DNA of 64,000 nucleotides, from the NCBI GenBank assembly GCA_029834535.1, contig JAQMWT010000036.1:156007-220006 (forward strand), written 5' to 3'. The DNA is from Chrysophaeum taylorii. Lineage: Eukaryota; Sar; Pelagophyceae; Pelagomonadales; Pelagomonadaceae. Numbering within the stretch: the stretch's first letter is position 1; every line of letters starts with the position of its first letter. The notes under the pieces were generated by a model, which searched no databases, was not told the origin of the DNA, and saw only the letters and a program-made list of their open reading frames with translations. The translations under genes were made by a program, and so were the position numbers. This document shows positions 51,420 to 60,126 of the stretch, piece after piece.

Positions 51420-53008
51420 CGTTTGTTAGTTCATTATGTCTTCCTTCCCCTTTGTTTAGCTAACACCCTTGTTGATCCCCATGCACACGTTTATTACTCT
51501 GCTTCCGAAGAAACCTCTCAGTATTCATACATTAACGAAACTACCGTTACTTCCACCCATTTACGTAGAGCTTTAGCTCAGACCAATCCTGAGCGTCCTG
51601 GCTGGTTGCAAGCCATCGCCAAAGAGTATCGCTCCCTTGGTCAGCTTGGTTGCTGGGATGTTGTTCGCCTTCCTTCGACTTTTTCTGGCAACATTTGTAC
51701 CCTCAAGTGAATCCTCCGCAAGAAGTATGACTCTGGCCGCTTCAAATCGTACAAGGCTCGCCTCGTTGTCCGCGGTTACACCCAGGTTCACGGCATTGAT
51801 TATCACGTCACCTACTCGCCGGTTGCTAACATCGTCACGATCCGTTTCTTTCTAACTTTTGTCGCTGTTCATGACTGGGATTTGCATAAGTTGGATGTCA
51901 ACTCCGCTTTTATCCAAGCTCCCCTTGACGAAGACATCTATGTCTGGCCACCCGAAGGCTATGCTCCTCGCCAACCCACCGATGGTTCCAAAATCGTTTA
52001 CAAGCTCCGTCGCTCTTGGTATGGTTGCAAACAAGCTTGTCGCAATTGGTGGCTTTATTTGGAACGCTTCCTTCTCAATGATTGTGGCTTCGTCCGCGGA
52101 TCTGGTGACACTTGCAATTACAAGCTCGTGCTCAATTCCACCGTTGTCCTACGTCTCGTTCTTGTCGTTGATGATCTTCTTGTGGCGCACCCTCGTCATT
52201 GTATTGGCCATTACCAAGCCTTTTTCCTCCGTTTCAGAACCTTCACTGACGTCAATGAGCTTGATCTCACCACTTACGTTGGTCTCCGCATTACGCGTGA
52301 TCGCGCACAACCAGACTTGACTCCCGCTCCCAAAGTTCTTCCTCTTTCTGCGGCTGATTGTCCTGCTCCTGGTTCTCCAGATCACATCTTCATGGCGCGC
52401 ATCCCTTTTCGTCGTATTCTCTGTTGTGTCTTGTTTCCTTCTGGTCCGTCAATCAGTGTGCGCGTTTTTCCCACAATCCTGGTAAACCCCACTGGCACGC
52501 TTTATCCCACACTCTTCGTTACCTCAATGGTTCTCACGATCTTGCCCTTGTTCTTGGTCGCGATTCTACCCTTCGTCTCTGTGGTTATTCCGACTCCAGC
52601 TGGGCCGACGACCCCGATGACCGCCACTCCACAACTGGTTTTTGTTTTCTCCTTGCTGGCTCTATGATCGCCTACTGCTCCCGCTCGCAGTACTTACTTG
52701 CTCGCTCTTCTTTTGAAGCTGAATTGCTCGCTCTTTACGCCGCTACTGCTGAGCTCTCTTGGCTTCTCAAACTTTTTGATGACTTTGATCTCCCTCGTCA
52801 CACGGTACCAATGTATGTCGATAATAGCACCACCGTCACACAAGTCCGTCTCCAATGTCTCACGCGGCGCACCCGCCATATTGATATTCGCTTTTACAGC
52901 ACCGCCGAATATCATCGCAACCACATCATTGATCTCCAACACAATCCCCGCCTTGACAACCTTCGCGATATCTTCACCCGTCGTACGGAAGCGTACCTCA
53001 CCTCGTGA
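51420..53008 (+). pseudogene. copia-type pol remnant (reverse transcriptase + RNase H)
   Basis: The reverse transcriptase starts in PERPGWLQAIAKEYRSLGQL and is cut by TGA at 51708-51710, where the family has Trp (TGG to TGA). It resumes ILRKKYDSGRFKSYKARLVV, VNSAFIQAPLDEDIYVWPPEG, YKLRRSWYGCKQACRNWW and VVDDLLVAH, the catalytic Asp pair near 52164-52184. Between about 52270 and 52400 the frame changes. RNase H then follows in the other frame: LRLCGYSDSSWADDPDDRHS, SRSQYLLARSSFEAELLALY, MYVDNSTTVTQ and RTRHIDIRFYSTAEYHRNHI, ending at 53008. Two breaks make it non-functional as written. Confidence 0.88.
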
Positions 53009-53159
53009 CTTCGCCCGACATCTCCTGTCTCTTTCTGCCACAATGCCTTTCCTGACGTCTTCCTTCAAGCTTCTCCTCTGTGAGCGTCTCACTTACCCCT
53101 TTCTTTTTTTCTTTCTTTTCCAGCACCTGTGTGAGGACCTCACTTACCCCTTTCTCCTG

Positions 53160-53255
53160 TGTGAGGAAGCTATGACACTTACCCCTGCACCACGTATCCA
53201 GTATCCCTACGTCATTTCCTTATCGCTAGAGTAACGCCCCATTCCAGTTGTCACA
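53160..53255 (+). repeat. 3' LTR (96 bp)
   Basis: Base-for-base identical to the 5' LTR and followed by the target duplication GAACG. Upstream (53078-53159) the words GTGAG...CTCACTTACCCCTTTC occur twice more, resembling the LTR start. Confidence 0.95.
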
Positions 53256-53484
53256 GAACGGTTCTAATTACTACAGGGGGATTCTGTAAGTAAGATACTC
53301 CAAATAAGGCACCTGCCGACTTCGTTTCTTAAACCCTAGGCGACTGGCTGCCAAATTACCCAGCAGCAGCCCAAATTCGCCTCGTGCACTACCTACATAC
53401 ATACATAGTTTGTATACATTGTATACTTCAGGTTGACGATTTCGCCTTTTTAAACCTAAAGTCTCGGAACGCGCCAACGGCGCG

Positions 53485-54324
53485 TTAGCTGAAGTCGACG
53501 ACGACGAAGAACTCGGCACGTTGCCTCTCGGCACTGTCGAGCTTCGCGAGGACGTCCTCGGTGATGGTGATTTTGGCGGGTCCTGAGACGAGGCTGTCTT
53601 TGAAGGCCCATTCGTGCTGGCGCCAGTCGGCGAGGCTCGGGACATGGGAGGCAGCAACCCAATGGCCGCTAGCTGCGGCGGTGCCGATGGCCGAGCCGAG
53701 ACGCCAGAGGGCACCGCACAGGCGCGAATTTGCGAGGAAGCTGAGCGTCTCGACGAGGGCCCGCGCGTGGCCGCACTGGCCGTCGTTCTCGCTCGAGATA
53801 CGGTAGAGGCGGTAGCCATGCTTAAAGGCCAGCTCCACGAGGACCTTGCCGCTGAAGTTGCCCGTGTTGTCGAAGTGGTCCACCTGCGAGCGATGACACC
53901 TCGGCAGTGGGCACTGGGGAAGGGGCGTTACCTCCGAATGCATTCCGCTCGTTAAAACTTCGCTGTCGAGAACCTGCTGCAGCTCGCGCGCGGTCTCGAG
54001 CGTCTCCTGGACTGTGATGGTCGTGTTCACAGTGACATTTTTCAGGGCACAGAGTCCGCAGTCGTTTGAAATGCCGTGCGCCCCCTGGCGCGCGACGACG
54101 GCCCGAGCATCGTTGCCGCGGTGGAAGACGTCAAGAATGGCGAAGCGTACGACATCGTGGGGGATGACGGTGACGTTGATGACACGGACCCACAAGACGC
54201 CGCCGCTATTGATGCCATTGGCGAGCCAGTTGCACCACCTGGCTTTGTTATCGACATGACGAGGGAGCTCGAGCACGAGAATGACATTATCGGCAAGCAG
54301 GTCCTCATTCGGCTTGATGCGCAT
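53485..54324 (-). CDS. ORF in TIR element, cysteine-protease-like motifs (tentative)
   Basis: 279 residues from the ATG at 54324; the frame is open upstream to 54576 only from a TTG. The motifs GISNDCGLCALKNVTV (Cys) and, about 100 residues later, GHWVAASHVPSLADWRQ with FKDS (His and a following Asp) come in the Cys-then-His order of papain-fold proteases such as OTU, Josephin or C19 families. In Ulp1/C48 the order is His-Asp-Cys, so that family fits less well. QCGHARALVETLSFLANS lies between. Such proteases are often carried by mobile elements. The plus strand is also open over 54076-54648, so which strand is coding in that part is uncertain. Confidence 0.4.
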   Translation of the reverse strand: MRIKPNEDLLADNVILVLELPRHVDNKARWCNWLANGINSGGVLWVRVINVTVIPHDVVRFAILDVFHRGNDARAVVARQGAHGISNDCGLCALKNVTVNTTITVQETLETARELQQVLDSEVLTSGMHSEVTPLPQCPLPRCHRSQVDHFDNTGNFSGKVLVELAFKHGYRLYRISSENDGQCGHARALVETLSFLANSRLCGALWRLGSAIGTAAASGHWVAASHVPSLADWRQHEWAFKDSLVSGPAKITITEDVLAKLDSAERQRAEFFVVVDFS

Positions 54325-54648
54325 CCTCTCGAAGAGGCAGAGTACGGTTGGTACTACGGCACGGTAGCTCGCCGAATGAATGGCGCGGCCTTCGTGCGAT
54401 TCACAGGAGCCGAGACGAATGGTGTTGTCCCGCTGTGCTACAAGGGCGAGGCTAAGACCAAGGCCAATGCCAAAACTTGCCGGACGAACGAAGACCCTCA
54501 AGTCGAGGTCCGGTGCTGTTTGAACCCGCGCTCTCGCGGCGAGACTTGGTGCCTCCTCGCTCCTGTCTTGAGCCAAGTCTCCTTTTTTTCAATGCCACTC
54601 CACCTTGATGTCCCCACGACATCTTTCCCCTTGCATCTTGCTTCTTGA
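54076..54648 (+). CDS. Alternative plus-strand ORF in TIR element (Tudor/chromo-like texture)
   Basis: This frame reads DDTDPQDAAAIDAIGEP, PPGFVIDMTRELEHENDI, IGKQVLIRLDAHPLEEAEYG and WYYGTVARRMNGAAFVRFTG, a pattern seen in small beta-barrel modules of transposon proteins. It overlaps the minus-strand ORF, and only one is likely to be real at each position. There is no family match strong enough to name. Confidence 0.3.
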   Translation: MRPLARDDGPSIVAAVEDVKNGEAYDIVGDDGDVDDTDPQDAAAIDAIGEPVAPPGFVIDMTRELEHENDIIGKQVLIRLDAHPLEEAEYGWYYGTVARRMNGAAFVRFTGAETNGVVPLCYKGEAKTKANAKTCRTNEDPQVEVRCCLNPRSRGETWCLLAPVLSQVSFFSMPLHLDVPTTSFPLHLAS

Positions 54649-54914
54649 CGTCCACCCCCGCAGTATATTTTGTGCACTCTTCCTACTCCGCTCGCTTGGT
54701 GACGCGGCTTAGAAGTGGCGCGAGAGAACATCGTGAATTATAGCGTGCTAAAAACTCATTGGTGCGTTTTCGTAGTACAAATTCGAACAAAATCGCCTCT
54801 CGCAACCTGCCCAGCGCGTCCAAAATCGCCTTCTGCCTGTCTTAATATTAGGCGACTTTCGAGTATCTTACTTACAGAACCCCCCTGTAGTCTAAGTGCA
54901 GGCGCCAGTAAGTC

Positions 54915-55260
54915 ACCTGGTCCCAAATCTCAAACCCCACATTCACTTGGTCCCAAATCTTAAACCCCTTTCGTGCTGCACGTCGGTCCATCGCAAACTG
55001 CCGTCCTTCTAAGGGTGCCCCACGTCCTCGTTCTCTATTCGACACAAATGCGTCGGTGCTGCGGCCATAGGCAGGTGCAGGGCAGTACGTTCACTCGGTC
55101 CCAAATCTCAAACCCCACGCAGTTTCGTGCTGCGCAGTTTCGTGCTGAGCTCACTTCGACCCGGTCCCTCGCAAACACTCATGCTTCTAAGGGTGCTTCG
55201 CCTCTTCGTTCTCTGTTCAACACGCACGAGTCGGTGCAGCGGCCTGCTGGGCTCTGCGCT
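54915..55260 (+). repeat. Imperfect tandem duplication, about 150-165 bp unit
   Basis: GGTCCCAAATCTCAAACCCC occurs at about 54919, 54949 and 55099. TTTCGTGCTGC, GGTCC...TCGCAAAC, CTTCTAAGGGTGC, TCGTTCTCT and GTCGGTGC...CGGCC recur in the same order in both copies. Confidence 0.7.
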
Positions 55261-55817
55261 CGACGCCTCTGCTGCGGGAGAGATGGCGGCTACCACTACC
55301 CGAGGATCTCGCAGTAGACGACATTGCGCGTGTAGACGCCCGGGGTGGGGGGGGTGTCGATATTGCGCAACGTGGGGTAGGGTGGAGTCGCCGACCCTGA
55401 AGACGATGTCCTCGGGTTTGCCATCTCGGCAGAGAGCCACGTAGAGATGGCCGTGGCTGAAGACGGGCTTGGGCAAGAGCACGCCGACCTTGCGAGGCGT
55501 CTGGCCCTGGTTCTTGTTGATCATTTTGGCGAAGGCGGGCCTTAAGGGAAACTGGTTGGAGGAGCCTCGGCGACACGATACGATCGATGATTTATCCGGT
55601 GCCGTTGCAGTGGCAGTGGCCATGCGACGGGTCGAGATTGCGAAGACTTTAAGCTCGCACACAAAGTCGGTATGCTGCTGATTGTCAGGGAGTTGAGAAA
55701 CTCGACTGGAAAGAGCGAGGCGTCGTCTTCCGACCCAACCTCGTCGTCCGAAAAAAGAAACTCCGACGCCTCGTCTCCGGGAAAGGCCAAGGTCATGCGC
55801 GCGTTGTCAGCATCCAA
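55150..55817 (-). pseudogene. Helitron-type PIF1-like helicase C-terminus, frameshifted
   Basis: The minus strand starts [16 protein letters not shown] and reads [16 protein letters not shown], the PxEFLNSL...IP block of Helitron helicases. After a frame change near 55640 it reads [36 protein letters not shown], helicase motifs V and VI of the PIF1 family. The Rep/HUH part and the upstream helicase motifs are not present. It is a remnant of a rolling-circle transposon. Confidence 0.75.
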
Positions 55818-57353
55818 AACATCGATTTTTCGGGGCGTGAGAATGGCGCGCTGAAAGAGCCGCCGCGGGTCTTGGAAATAGTCTGCGAGGTCGACGTAAA
55901 CGACATTGACCTCAGCGTCTGGCTCGAGCGCTTACCTGAGCCTAAGCCCTGATTCTGGGGGCAAACCAAAAAACCACGCACATCATTCACATGCACTAAA
56001 CACATCCCCCCCCTTAGCAGTCGACCTTTTAAAGGCAGTAAGGTCGCACCCCAAAAATCGCCACTTTTTTTAAGGTCGCCCCCCGCAAGCAAAAATGTTT
56101 TAAAGCGTTTTAAAGGGTTTTAAAGGGTTTTAAAGGTCGCCCCTAAAATCCGTTTAAAATCCAATGTTGTTCCCCCCCTTTAATATCCATAACAACCAAG
56201 ATTAAAAGGGAAGAACAGGGGTAGGTATGGCGGCACAGAAAAACCTTCCCGACCCCCGGTTGACAGACAAAGGGGGTACTCACCGACTCGTCCTAGACCT
56301 CACTGAACGAAGGAAACACAGACGCGGGGTCGGATAAGCTCGCCGCACACCTTGCTCACGCTCGCCAAGCCTCTCAACAAGATGGAGAGATGGTATATGA
56401 TAGCAAGAATACTACAAGAATACAGCAAGAATGCTTCTCACAAGAGAGAGGTATGATGTCACTAAGAAGATGGGGAAAGGTGTCCCGCTGAACGGGTATC
56501 AAGCCTCGAGAGAGGGTGCAGAGAAATCTGCTGCTGCCTCTTACCCTTATCCGTCCGTTGAGAACGTGACCTCTTACTTACCCTTCTTCTTCCTTTCTAC
56601 ACAATCTAATAGTCCTCTGATTTGTGCCTACGCTCATCATCATGGTCTAGCGCGCCCCGAGGTATATAGCACTATACACTTAACCTTTCTCGTGTAGTTC
56701 TAGATGCCGCCTGTCGTGTTCTGAGGATATAGGGAACATAACCTTTCATTCCCCGAATTAACCTTCCAGACGTTCACGATGAGACGGGATGGTTTCCCAG
56801 GTGACTTACCACTGCTTGCTAAATGCTCTGCAGGTTATGGGCCCAGGCGGGTCCCTGAGAAACCATGTGTCAACATGCACGTAACCTATGGGTATTGGGC
56901 TGTTACCGCGCCAGCCCAGCCTCGCCATGTGACACGCTTGTCAATATATCGCCATTACCATTGGGCTGTATATAATATCTTTTTGCACACGTGATCGTGT
57001 AACCTTGTGTGCACCTGTTCATAGCATTGTATTGTCATGTCAATGTTGATGTGTGTGTAATTGGCTAACCTGTACTCTTGCACACATGTTATGGAATATT
57101 TTGGGTACGTCCACTCGTACATTCCATGGCAATGCACTTAACAAGCTCCTTGAGAGCACCAAAACTAACCAGCTGCCTGAGTGACTACGCTTAGCGACAC
57201 TACTCTGGACTCACAGCTTGCACAGTCGTCATATAGACACATTTTCCATCGAAAAATCGATGAGTGTACATAGACACCGACAGACAGACCCCCTTAGAAT
57301 GTCTAGACAGTGTCAACTGCGTGACTGAACCCACAGGTTCCCCGTCAACTGCT
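55818..57353. other. Low-complexity and AT-rich stretch, probable 5' end of next retroelement
   Basis: 55940-56200 is Pro/Lys-poor non-coding sequence with C-runs and the 56096-56140 tandem repeat. 56300-57350 is AT-richer with no convincing gene. It should hold the 5' LTR and primer site of the retroelement that starts at 57354, but its 3' LTR lies outside the window, so the ends cannot be fixed. Confidence 0.45.
56096..56140 (+). repeat. Short tandem repeat GTTTTAAAGGG
   Basis: The 11-bp unit TTTTAAAGGG(G/T) or TTTTAAAGCG is repeated four times in a row. Confidence 0.85.
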
Positions 57354-57899
57354 ATGGCAGAACACGCAGCACGAGCCGCACCTAAGGCGATCACAGGTGC
57401 GGATATATTGAAGCTCGAAGCTCCTGTAGTTGAGTTTCTTAATGAAGGGAACCGCTTTCAGCTTCAGAACCGCAAGGTATCCTTGCAAATCAAGCATATC
57501 AAGCAATTACTACGGTCCAGTCATGCCGATGCTTTCCTCGAGTACGACTCGTATGAAGCATATACTCGGTCATGCAAGGACTACGAAATCCTCCGGAATC
57601 AAATTCTCGATCGCGTTTTCCTGGAATGGAAGACCGATAGGGCTGCTGATCTCCGTTTAGCTGTTGATGAATTACCCCCTGAGTATCAGGAATGGCATTT
57701 CACCAACGAAGCTTTCCCCCACCTACCTGATGCAGAAGTAGCTCAGCTAACTACTGTCTGTTACGACTATGAAGTCAAGGCATTACGTCCTGAAATCAAT
57801 GCTCGTTTCTTAGAAGAGGAACGAATCTTAAATCGCGCGCACCCGAAGGCACTAGCTTTCGACACTCGTGTTCGTGCCCCGTTACCATGTTTTCGTTAA
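57354..57899 (+). CDS. Retroelement gag, part 1
   Basis: 181 residues from the ATG at 57354: MAEHAARAAPKAITGADILK, then helical, charged sequence (LEYDSYEAYTRSCKDYEILR). No zinc knuckle. The stop TAA at 57897 overlaps by 13 bases the ATG (57887) of part 2, which is in another frame. Position before a protease makes it gag; its sequence is not diagnostic. Confidence 0.65.
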   Translation: MAEHAARAAPKAITGADILKLEAPVVEFLNEGNRFQLQNRKVSLQIKHIKQLLRSSHADAFLEYDSYEAYTRSCKDYEILRNQILDRVFLEWKTDRAADLRLAVDELPPEYQEWHFTNEAFPHLPDAEVAQLTTVCYDYEVKALRPEINARFLEEERILNRAHPKALAFDTRVRAPLPCFR

Positions 57900-59074
57900 C
57901 TGCAGCTGACTGGCACACTTACCAGAACACGTACGCTACATTCTTGCATACTTACTTCAATCTTGAAAGTGTTGGAAAACCGGCACTTGCGGCCTGGCCC
58001 GCCATCAATGAGATATACAACAAAAGTTATTTACCCAACAAGGCTCGAGCTATTATGCTCATCGCCTTTAGTCACTACGAGTCTGTTACGACTACTGATG
58101 TGTCTTATTTGAAACAGCAATTTAACTCTGTTGTTTATAATCCTAACTGGTATGTCCATGTATTTATCGAAGCTGTCCTAGCATTTAGGCAAATCTCTTA
58201 CCAACTTAACCAGGAAGAGACTGACCTTCAATTCGACTTTGGCACTCTTTGCAGAAAAATCTATGAAGAGATACATCGGCATTATGCCGATAATACCAGC
58301 AACAACCGCTACGATCGTGGTTGGGTAGATTGGTGTTATATGTACGAAACCCGATCTTCATCTCGACCTGTACCAGAAGCTGAACGATTGTGTCACCCTA
58401 CCAACCCTAGCTACATTTTAGAATGCGCATTAGACCTTTACAATGTCGTATCAAATGGGTCGAACAACAGACGCTTAGAACGCCCTGTTTCTTGGCAACC
58501 CTATGTCGAAGGTTTATCATCTCAACCAAAGCCAAAGTTACTCCTTACACATACTTTGGACTCATCGGACAAAAGTCTGACTCAAACTGCTAACACACTC
58601 GCCTTCATCACTTCGTCCCAACCTGGTACATCTTCCACGTTTAATGCTAGACGCTTGCGTAACTCTAATGATGCTCGCCAGCCTTTCTCTCGCAGCGATT
58701 TATCGTATTATCGTCCTGGTGATTCTTACGTCACCAAGAAAACTGCCGGACAGTCCCATGACCGTCCAATTTATCCCCGCACTTTTGACAGGTCCTCTCG
58801 GTCTAACATGAAATTATTAGATCGAACAAGTCACACCTTAAACACCCTGCGAGAACAGTGTAGCGAACTCACGAAGCATGTGACAGATAATGATACCACG
58901 GCTCAGCTACAACATAATATCAACAAGTTATTTGAGACCTTGCTACAATCAGCCGATATCCTGTCAGCGACATCTACTGAGGACAACAGTAGTTTACTTC
59001 GTCTAAACGAACAGCTCATGTTTGCAGAAGACATCATTTATGATGTAGACGTTCATCTATCCTCGACCGAATAG
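57887..59074 (+). CDS. Retroelement gag, part 2
   Basis: 395 residues from ATG 57887. The N-terminal helical region (LTAADWHTYQNTYATFLHTY, AIMLIAFSHYESVTTTDVSY) resembles capsid-type gag helices. The C-terminal half is Ser/Asn/Arg-rich and disordered-looking. It ends at TAG 59072; the same frame continues open to 59410 (PQHHTVVTAPTPTTTPPTTN), so the TAG may be a nonsense change or a readthrough point before the protease. Confidence 0.65.
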   Translation: MFSLTAADWHTYQNTYATFLHTYFNLESVGKPALAAWPAINEIYNKSYLPNKARAIMLIAFSHYESVTTTDVSYLKQQFNSVVYNPNWYVHVFIEAVLAFRQISYQLNQEETDLQFDFGTLCRKIYEEIHRHYADNTSNNRYDRGWVDWCYMYETRSSSRPVPEAERLCHPTNPSYILECALDLYNVVSNGSNNRRLERPVSWQPYVEGLSSQPKPKLLLTHTLDSSDKSLTQTANTLAFITSSQPGTSSTFNARRLRNSNDARQPFSRSDLSYYRPGDSYVTKKTAGQSHDRPIYPRTFDRSSRSNMKLLDRTSHTLNTLREQCSELTKHVTDNDTTAQLQHNINKLFETLLQSADILSATSTEDNSSLLRLNEQLMFAEDIIYDVDVHLSSTE

Positions 59075-59337
59075 TCGTTAAACTACGTGGAGCCACAACA
59101 CCATACTGTCGTTACTGCTCCCACCCCAACAACAACTCCTCCTACTACAAACACACAGGGTAATCTTTCCACTACTGTGTCTAACCTCTTTACCGCTTCC
59201 GCCATCTCGGCTTTACCACCAGCATTATTGTCCTCGCTATCTTCACAGGTCCAATCTGCCCTCAACCTACCATCACAAGCCGAAACCAAAGGGATGCCGA
59301 TCACACTTCCCTATCGTCATTTGACGAAAAGCACGGC

Positions 59338-60126
59338 ATGGCTGATGAGGCTGACGAACCATCACCACCTGTTCAACCGATCATTATTCCAACGAATCTG
59401 TTATTGCTGAAGAACTTCTTTACAGCCAGCCTCTCCACTACTTGCCCACATTCGGAAAACGCCTTCCTCACCAACTACATGAAGGTAAACAGTGTCCCTC
59501 CACATTGCTCTTTTCTATATTTTGACTCTTGTGCTACCATCTCATTGATGTCCACCTACGATTTCGCAATACCCAATCATATAATTCCATTGGACTCCAC
59601 ATACGCGCCGATTGTTATTCAGACGGCAACAGGACAACAACGGGCATCACACATGATGTTAACACGCAACATCGTTATTCCCCTACCAGATCATCCACAA
59701 GTTGGCTATGTTAAGATCGACTTCGCTTTATGTCTTCAGCCAGTGCATGACCGACATCTCGCTATCCTGAGCATGCTCGAGTGGAACCAGACTAATCTTA
59801 CCACCGTGTTCAATGATCGAGCTGAGTCCAAGCTCAGCGCTGTCACGAGCCGCATAGACAAAGATGTACGTATACCCATACACTATGTAGCAGCTAATTT
59901 ACCCGCTCTCCCTTGTATCACTTACAACATCGCGCGCGACAAGCGGCTGGAACTTCGCTCCCTTGCATTTCCCCTCAAGCGATTCCATGAAAACAGGGAT
60001 CTACTGGCATACTACAATTACCTACTCCAACGAGTTTTACCAGATCGACCGTGGATTCGCCCTTTGGTTCTCAATCTTCGGAAACAAAACAAATTTGTTC
60101 AGCAAAATACGCAGCCAGTAACGTGA
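59338..60126 (+). CDS. Retroelement aspartic protease
   Basis: 262 residues from ATG 59338. FLYFDSCATISLMSTYDF carries the retropepsin active-site pattern (D-S-C-A-T in place of the usual D-S-G-A/T), followed by PIVIQTATGQQRASHMMLTR and LAILSMLEWNQTN, equivalent to the later strand of pepsin-like folds. It would process the Gag-Pol polyprotein. The Gly-to-Cys change at the active site is unusual and may reduce activity. Confidence 0.65.
   Translation: MADEADEPSPPVQPIIIPTNLLLLKNFFTASLSTTCPHSENAFLTNYMKVNSVPPHCSFLYFDSCATISLMSTYDFAIPNHIIPLDSTYAPIVIQTATGQQRASHMMLTRNIVIPLPDHPQVGYVKIDFALCLQPVHDRHLAILSMLEWNQTNLTTVFNDRAESKLSAVTSRIDKDVRIPIHYVAANLPALPCITYNIARDKRLELRSLAFPLKRFHENRDLLAYYNYLLQRVLPDRPWIRPLVLNLRKQNKFVQQNTQPVT

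Larger units (their letters stand above)
48340..53255 (+). mobile_element. Ty1/copia-type LTR retrotransposon, complete ends, defective pol
   Basis: Two identical 96-bp LTRs (48340-48435 and 53160-53255) begin TGTGA and end TCACA. They are flanked by the 5-bp target duplication GAACG (48335-48339 and 53256-53260). TGGCAGCAG directly after the 5' LTR is a possible tRNA primer site. The pol end shows copia-type reverse transcriptase and RNase H. Upstream, gag-like sequence is broken by tandem duplications and no integrase is visible. pol has a TGA and a frameshift. The element is less GC-rich than the host genes. Identical LTRs suggest a recent insertion, so it was probably mobilised in trans. 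Confidence 0.9.
53271..54890. mobile_element. 1.6-kb element with 30-bp terminal inverted repeats
   Basis: Bases 53271-53300 and the reverse complement of 54861-54890 agree at 29 of 30 positions (CTACAGGGGG...AAGATACTC). The element contains a 280-codon minus-strand frame and a shorter plus-strand frame, described separately. No target duplication is clear at the edges. It lies 10 bp from the LTR element's duplication. TIRs suggest a cut-and-paste DNA transposon, but no transposase motif was recognised. Confidence 0.65.

Noticed and set aside
51708-51710. TGA reassigned to Trp in this genome
   Set aside because: TGA replaces Trp here and ends up in frame elsewhere, but many intact host genes end in TGA (e.g. 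4730, 17894), so it is ordinary mutation or readthrough.
53485-54324. Ulp1/C48 protease in the TIR element
   Set aside because: The DCG motif precedes the HW motif, the reverse of the His-Asp-Cys order in that family; kept only as protease-like.
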